The notes under the pieces were generated by a model. The model searched no databases. It saw only the letters and a list, made by a program, of their open reading frames with translations, and was not told where the DNA came from. The position numbers and the translations under genes were made by a program. DNA of 24,626 nucleotides, from contig JAQIWT010000293.1 in NCBI GenBank assembly GCA_034696485.1, positions 1 through 24,626 on the forward strand, written 5' to 3'. Of the stretch, positions 20,964 through 24,626 are shown one piece after another. Source of the stretch: Isohypsibius dastychi. Lineage: Eukaryota; Tardigrada; Eutardigrada; Parachela; Isohypsibiidae. Position 1 is the stretch's first letter. The number at the start of each line of letters is the position of its first letter.

Positions 20964-23345
20964 ATGAAATCGGTAGCAGGTGAGTACAAATCACATGTAA
21001 TTTCCATGTTCGGTTTTACTTAAATGATTTAATGACATAGGTTCTACACTCGAAGAGGTCCTTCTGAAAGCTCCAATTGCCAGTGGGAAAGTCGAAGAAT
21101 ACAGTAGACAAATTCTGCGTGGGTTGGACTACTTGCATCGCAGGCAGATTGAGCACAGTGCACTGACGACCAACAGTATCCTAGTCAAGCACGTTGATGG
21201 TGGGAATGATCTGTTGAAAATCACGGGCCTGGAAACCCCATACCTTATACAGGGAGAAGATAAGATGGAAATAAGCCAACTAAGATGCTTCGACAAAGAA
21301 GATGGGTTCTTCATGTCTGTGGAAGTCTGGCACTACCTGAATCATGGTGAAATGAGTGCTCATGTTCTAGATCCTCATGTTGACATCTGGAGCTTTGGTT
21401 GTATTCTGATGAGAATGATCTGGCCAAAGAACCAAAACTTATCTGAGAACAAGAAGTTCTTGAATCAGACCCCCGTTGAGGCATGCAGATTGGCGGACAT
21501 CCTGAAAAGGAAAAAAGAACAAATTGCGGAAAAAATCCGTTTCCCAAAATTTCCATGCCAGACTTATTGGTTCGAGACAGGTTTTTTTCCCGGATTTTCA
21601 CTGAGAACATGTGGACAGCTAAGCAGCTTCTCCGTCATCCCTATTTGTCAATTCTTCCTGATCTGAGTGGAAACGAGTACTCGACCGAACTGCTGAGCAA
21701 AATGTCTTCAGGTCTTTGCCAGGTGGAAGAGTGTCAAACTGGAGGACTGCTCACCCTTATGCAAACATCTGCACCAGAAAGAGAAGAGGACTTCTTCCCC
21801 TCATTATACAAGGGAGCTTACATAAGTGACCTGCTGTTGGTATGCCAGGAGCTGGAAATGCGGAATTCAAAAACTGGTATCTCGGTCCAGATGTACCAAA
21901 AAATGGATATCAAGAAAGTTCTGGAGGGCGTGAAAGATCAGGTTGTTCAGTTGATATTTGTGTGTTTCGCAGATTTTGATAGCGAGACGTTAGTTGGACT
22001 GGATCTTCCTAACCTTTTGGACTTGACGTTCGTCGCCTGCGAGGAATTAAAATTACACCTTGGACATTTGGACGGACTTCCTAATATTAGATGCATTTCT
22101 TTTTGGCACTCAACATTCTCGGTCATCGAGGAGAACATTTTCGAGAGTTTATCCTCTTTACAACATCTAGCTTTCCATCCGATTCCGCACCCGGCACATC
22201 CCCAAGACGTAACCTTCGGGTACCCCCGTGACATGGCGATCCATCCGGTAAGCCGAATCAATCTTCGCCGGATATTGTTCTCACCGGAATATACCTGGTT
22301 ACGGCAGTACCTGTCACAGAACCCACACCTTGTAACAGCCAAAGCTACTGGACAATTGTGGAAAATCGGTTCAACATATAGTTACCCTTATCAACATGTG
22401 GAAACTCTGATTAACAAAAGTCATTGGGAGGTTTTCGAAGAGCACTGGTTAGCCATGCCGACGTTCGCGTTCGAGGCTTACGATGAAACTGAATTGATCG
22501 AACGCCTGAAAATATGCCTCCCTAACGTAAACGTAACTTTGGGTTCAGCAGCGGATGACTACCTTCTGAAAGCAGAGCTCCATGGAATAACGCTCAGAAT
22601 AGTAAAAACCAAAGAGTGGGTCATGGTAGTGAGGAGCTTTGCCACCACAGTTCACATACAAGCGATGTTCTCGGCGTTGGTTTCTCTTGATATGAAGTAT
22701 CCTCTGTTTCTGGATTTGCATTTCAAAGTCACGCATATGATACAGTGTCTCATGGACAGCCCAGCCGTCGCTCGCAACGTTGTTCATGTGACTATCAGTT
22801 TCGCGAAGAAATGTGAATGTTCGAGTGTCAAAGGATTGGTTCTCCCCAACCTTCTGAGCTTGGAATTTTTAAACTGCACGGACGTTACCATCAAGAACGA
22901 TGATCTGACCAGTCTTGGTACGCTGCGAGCAATGATGTTTACAAACAGCACTGCCAGTCAAATTGAGAACAACATCTTTCTTGATTTCCGGCTGCCTCAG
23001 TTCATTGACCTGGGATACAAGCTGGTTGACACGGTTGCGCAGAGAACCCACCATCAAATGTTTCGGCAATCTGAGGATTATCAATGGCTGAGAGATTTCC
23101 TTGAAGAACATCGCTACCTGGTCGAAACGAAAGAGGTAAATGAAGTATACATATTCCGATCGAATGGGTTTTCCATGGGGAATACTCGTCTGAAATCATC
23201 CGGGACTTTTTTGTCACAAGGAGACATTATTTTCGGTTTAGCAGACCATTTTATCGATTTATTTCCACACCCTTTATCTATCCCATTCCAGAATAAAATT
23301 AGCGGCCCTCGTTATCACGCAAGTCATTCGCATTTGCACTGCTGA
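20964..23345 (+). CDS. Pseudokinase fused to two LRR-like modules (paralogue 2), with a frameshift
   Basis: A short first exon from ATG 20964 (MKSVA) is joined, across a 61-nt intron 20980-21040, to an exon starting GSTLEEVLLK, the same site and phase as in paralogue 1; no N-lobe is seen. The kinase C-lobe lacks its catalytic residues: HSALTTNS at 21154 for HRDLKPEN, TGLE for DFG, SVE for APE; HVDIWSFGC is kept. Between about 21529 and 21556, next to A-runs, the frame must shift by one base to reach the C-lobe end WTAKQLLRHPYL. The second frame then stays open to 23345. Downstream, two repeats (21876-22370 and 22701-23162) share LPNLL.L, an IE.NIF LRR-like motif and WLR..L, the last resembling a cysteine-free LRR C-cap. 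No signal peptide or clear membrane segment. It would be a catalytically dead scaffold or recognition protein; true function unknown. If the shift is not a sequencing error, the kinase part is broken. An AATAAA at 23292 lies inside the ORF, so the real 3' end may be earlier. Confidence 0.6.
21876..22370 (+). repeat. LRR-like module, copy 1 (inside the fusion gene)
   Basis: About 165 residues: a hydrophobic beta strand pattern, LDLPNLLDLTF, a central FSVIEENIFESLSSLQHL (classical LRR spacing), then TWLRQYLSQNPHLV. Copy 2 aligns over its whole length with low identity. Confidence 0.6.
22701..23162 (+). repeat. LRR-like module, copy 2 (inside the fusion gene)
   Basis: About 154 residues: LVLPNLLSLEF, then SQIENNIFLDFRLPQFI, then QWLRDFLEEHRYLV. 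Start-to-start distance from copy 1 is 275 residues; the stretch between has no motif that I recognise. Confidence 0.6.
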
Positions 23346-23577
23346 TCGAAAAAGTTAACTAGAAGACCATTCTCAGAAAGTGTGATTAAAGCCGGAGAAC
23401 CTTGTCTCGATTCTGGTTCAATGTTCAGTTCAGTCATGACAAAAGAACGAAACAAGGCAAATCAAGAAGAAAATATCACCCAACAGCCGACACATGCAAA
23501 ACGTTGAGTTGGTAGACTGCTCGCCATCAGTCTGATATTCTCGATAGGCAATCAGTGCTACCTGGGAAATGTCTTAC
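23346..23577. other. Short stretch between genes, or 3' part of the minus-strand exon's gene
   Basis: On the minus strand an acceptor (ggcgagcag, 61 nt after the donor at 23577) would lead into an in-frame hydrophobic stretch (LLGDIFFLICLVSFFC) and a stop near 23430. Otherwise nothing is seen. Confidence 0.25.
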
Positions 23578-23889
23578 GCGGCACATGTTCCAAGGAAGAG
23601 TCCACAGGCGACATGCAATTTTTGTGGCAACAATGATATCACCATCCGTTTTATTATTCTCTAGTGTAAATGAATGACCAGGGGTTTCCCCTTGAATCAA
23701 GTAGCCAGTAACAAACCACCGGGTGTACTTGGTAGCAAAAGGAAGCTTCCATGTTTTTCGCTTGTCATGTACGTACATCGGAGCACGATTGATGATATGT
23801 GGGCCATAATCACTTACACATGCAAAAAGACTTCCGGTAGATTTAACGTTAAGTAAATGTGAATAACGTTTTCTTCGGGGTAAGATTTT
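23578..23889 (-). CDS. Unrecognised open exon, up to 104 codons
   Basis: An open minus-strand frame runs from just after a TAA (23892-23890) to a clean donor at 23577 (CGC|gtaaga). Its composition reads like a folded, beta-rich protein: aromatic and Gly rich (DYGPHIINRAPMYV, then TRWFVTGYLIQGETPG, then CRLWTLPWNMC), with several Cys and Trp, unlike the junk frames elsewhere. Possible acceptor: tgtgtaag, ending 23813. If unspliced it stops at 23527. I do not recognise a family, and I cannot tell whether it is part of a larger gene or a relic. Confidence 0.35.
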
Positions 23890-24109
23890 TTAGTCACTTA
23901 TCCCGTGCTAACATATGGTCAACAAGTATTTCACTGCGAAACAGGATGTTCATCACAAAAGACGAACGATAACTACATGCGGCTTTTCAGTGCGGTATGA
24001 TGGTAGGAGTATCAGAAGATCACAAACTATGGTCCATGATGCGTGTTTTTTACACTGTCTATTAGAAGGTTCTTGCATTGATAATCTGTCAGCTTTTCCA
24101 GTTCAAAAC

Positions 24110-24460
24110 ATGAGTTCACCGTGGGTGTTTGCCGTTTTGCTTGCCGTATCTTTTGCCTACATATCACAGGCCAAGGTTCTCCAGACGGTTGAGGACAATG
24201 ACGAATGTACAGGGACGCATATTGATCCTGGGAACACCGTTCATAACAATCCCAATTCAACGATCTGGATTGGCGGGTGTAATAACATTGTCACAGGGAA
24301 TATTGGCTGCCACCTCATTATTATTACCGGCAGTAGGTAAGGCTCTGAACCGACAAGTGCACCGGGGTGCCAGTCCGGCATGCTGCCCAATAATCGTGTT
24401 CTATATTCGTAGTCGCTACTCTGATTTTATTCTAGCACTTTCAGCGGTTCAGTTTTGTGA
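24110..24460 (+). CDS. Small secreted protein, 83 residues, one intron
   Basis: ATG 24110 starts a textbook signal peptide (MSSPWVFAVLLAVSFAYISQA, likely cut after Ala21). The mature part is about 60 residues with Cys33, Cys57, Cys67 and a Gly/Asn/Ile-rich stretch (WIGGCNNIVTGNIGCHLIII) that alternates like strands of a beta-helix. Exon 1 ends at 24336 with a strong donor (AG|gtaagg). Two acceptors are possible: ttctag at 24430-24435 (intron 99 nt, end GSSTFSGSVL, stop 24458-24460) or ttcgtag ending at 24412 (intron 76 nt, 13 residues longer, adds a fourth Cys, stop at 24471-24473). ATTAAA at 24543-24548 may be the polyadenylation signal. Not a family that I recognise; secreted, extracellular role inferred. 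Confidence 0.6.
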
Positions 24461-24542
24461 CAGTTTTTCATGATGACCGTCAGATCAGTTTGTCACACTT
24501 TGAACTGAATATTCAAGATAAGAGAAAGGAAGTCACAATGTA

Positions 24543-24548
24543 ATTAAA
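24543..24548 (+). terminator. Variant polyadenylation signal ATTAAA
   Basis: Common AATAAA variant, 82 nt after the preferred stop of the small secreted protein gene. Confidence 0.3.
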
Positions 24549-24560
24549 GTAAGGTCAGGT

Positions 24561-24626
24561 CTACGCGCGAGAGATTTCTCGCGCGAAGTACTTCAACTAC
24601 GCCGGAGAGATTTCTCCCGCGAAGTA
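24561..24626. repeat. Tandem 36-bp hairpin repeat, running off the window end
   Basis: Unit 1 is 24561-24596; unit 2 starts at 24597 and is cut by the window end after 30 bases, matching unit 1 except at 3-4 positions. Each unit centres on an inverted repeat: GCGCGAGA-gatt-TCTCGCGC in unit 1 (perfect), GCCGGAGA-gatt-TCTCCCGC in unit 2 (one arm mismatch). Likely the edge of a minisatellite. Confidence 0.75.

Overview
The window is animal nuclear DNA. Every well-supported gene is split by GT-AG introns, several of them very short (49, 54, 61, 118 nt), alongside others of a few hundred nt. AATAAA signals follow two of the genes. The gene content (a C4 nuclear-receptor finger protein, a muscarinic-type acetylcholine receptor, kinase-like and leucine-rich-repeat paralogues, a tyrosine-recombinase retrotransposon) points to a protostome invertebrate. 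The short introns, the middling base composition and the receptor type would fit an ecdysozoan, for example a tardigrade or a small arthropod. That placement is a guess; nothing in the window fixes the taxon.

Layout. 64-2070 (+) is the 3' part of a gene that joins a nuclear-receptor zinc-finger DNA-binding domain to a BTB/POZ-like domain, with no ligand-binding domain. 2476-10995 is about 8.5 kb without a gene I can support; it holds two poly-G tracts, two perfect TGACGTCA palindromes and a few simple repeats, and is probably intergenic DNA plus the 5' untranslated/regulatory region of the next gene. 11035-14245 (+) is a complete five-exon gene for an 818-residue muscarinic-like acetylcholine GPCR with a very long third intracellular loop. 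15107-15741 (-) is the C-lobe exon of a degenerate protein kinase. About 16700-20400 (+) is a decayed DIRS/Ngaro/PAT-class (tyrosine recombinase) retrotransposon with Gag, RT-RNase H and a truncated recombinase. 20964-23345 (+) is a second kinase-like gene whose dead kinase lobe runs on into two copies of an LRR-like module. 23578-23889 (-) is an unrecognised open exon. 24110-24460 (+) encodes a very small secreted protein with one intron. The last 66 bases begin a tandem repeat of hairpin units.

How the parts relate. The two kinase-like genes are paralogues: they lie head to head, and their C-lobe exons start at the same place in the domain with the same splice phase. The retrotransposon lies between them, and neither has a visible N-lobe, so insertion and rearrangement may have removed the 5' exons of one or both. 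The receptor gene looks intact and functional. No operon-like arrangement is seen.

Leads most worth following are the nuclear-receptor/BTB fusion in a single uninterrupted exon, the pseudokinase-LRR fusion with its internal duplication, and the small secreted protein beside a hairpin minisatellite.
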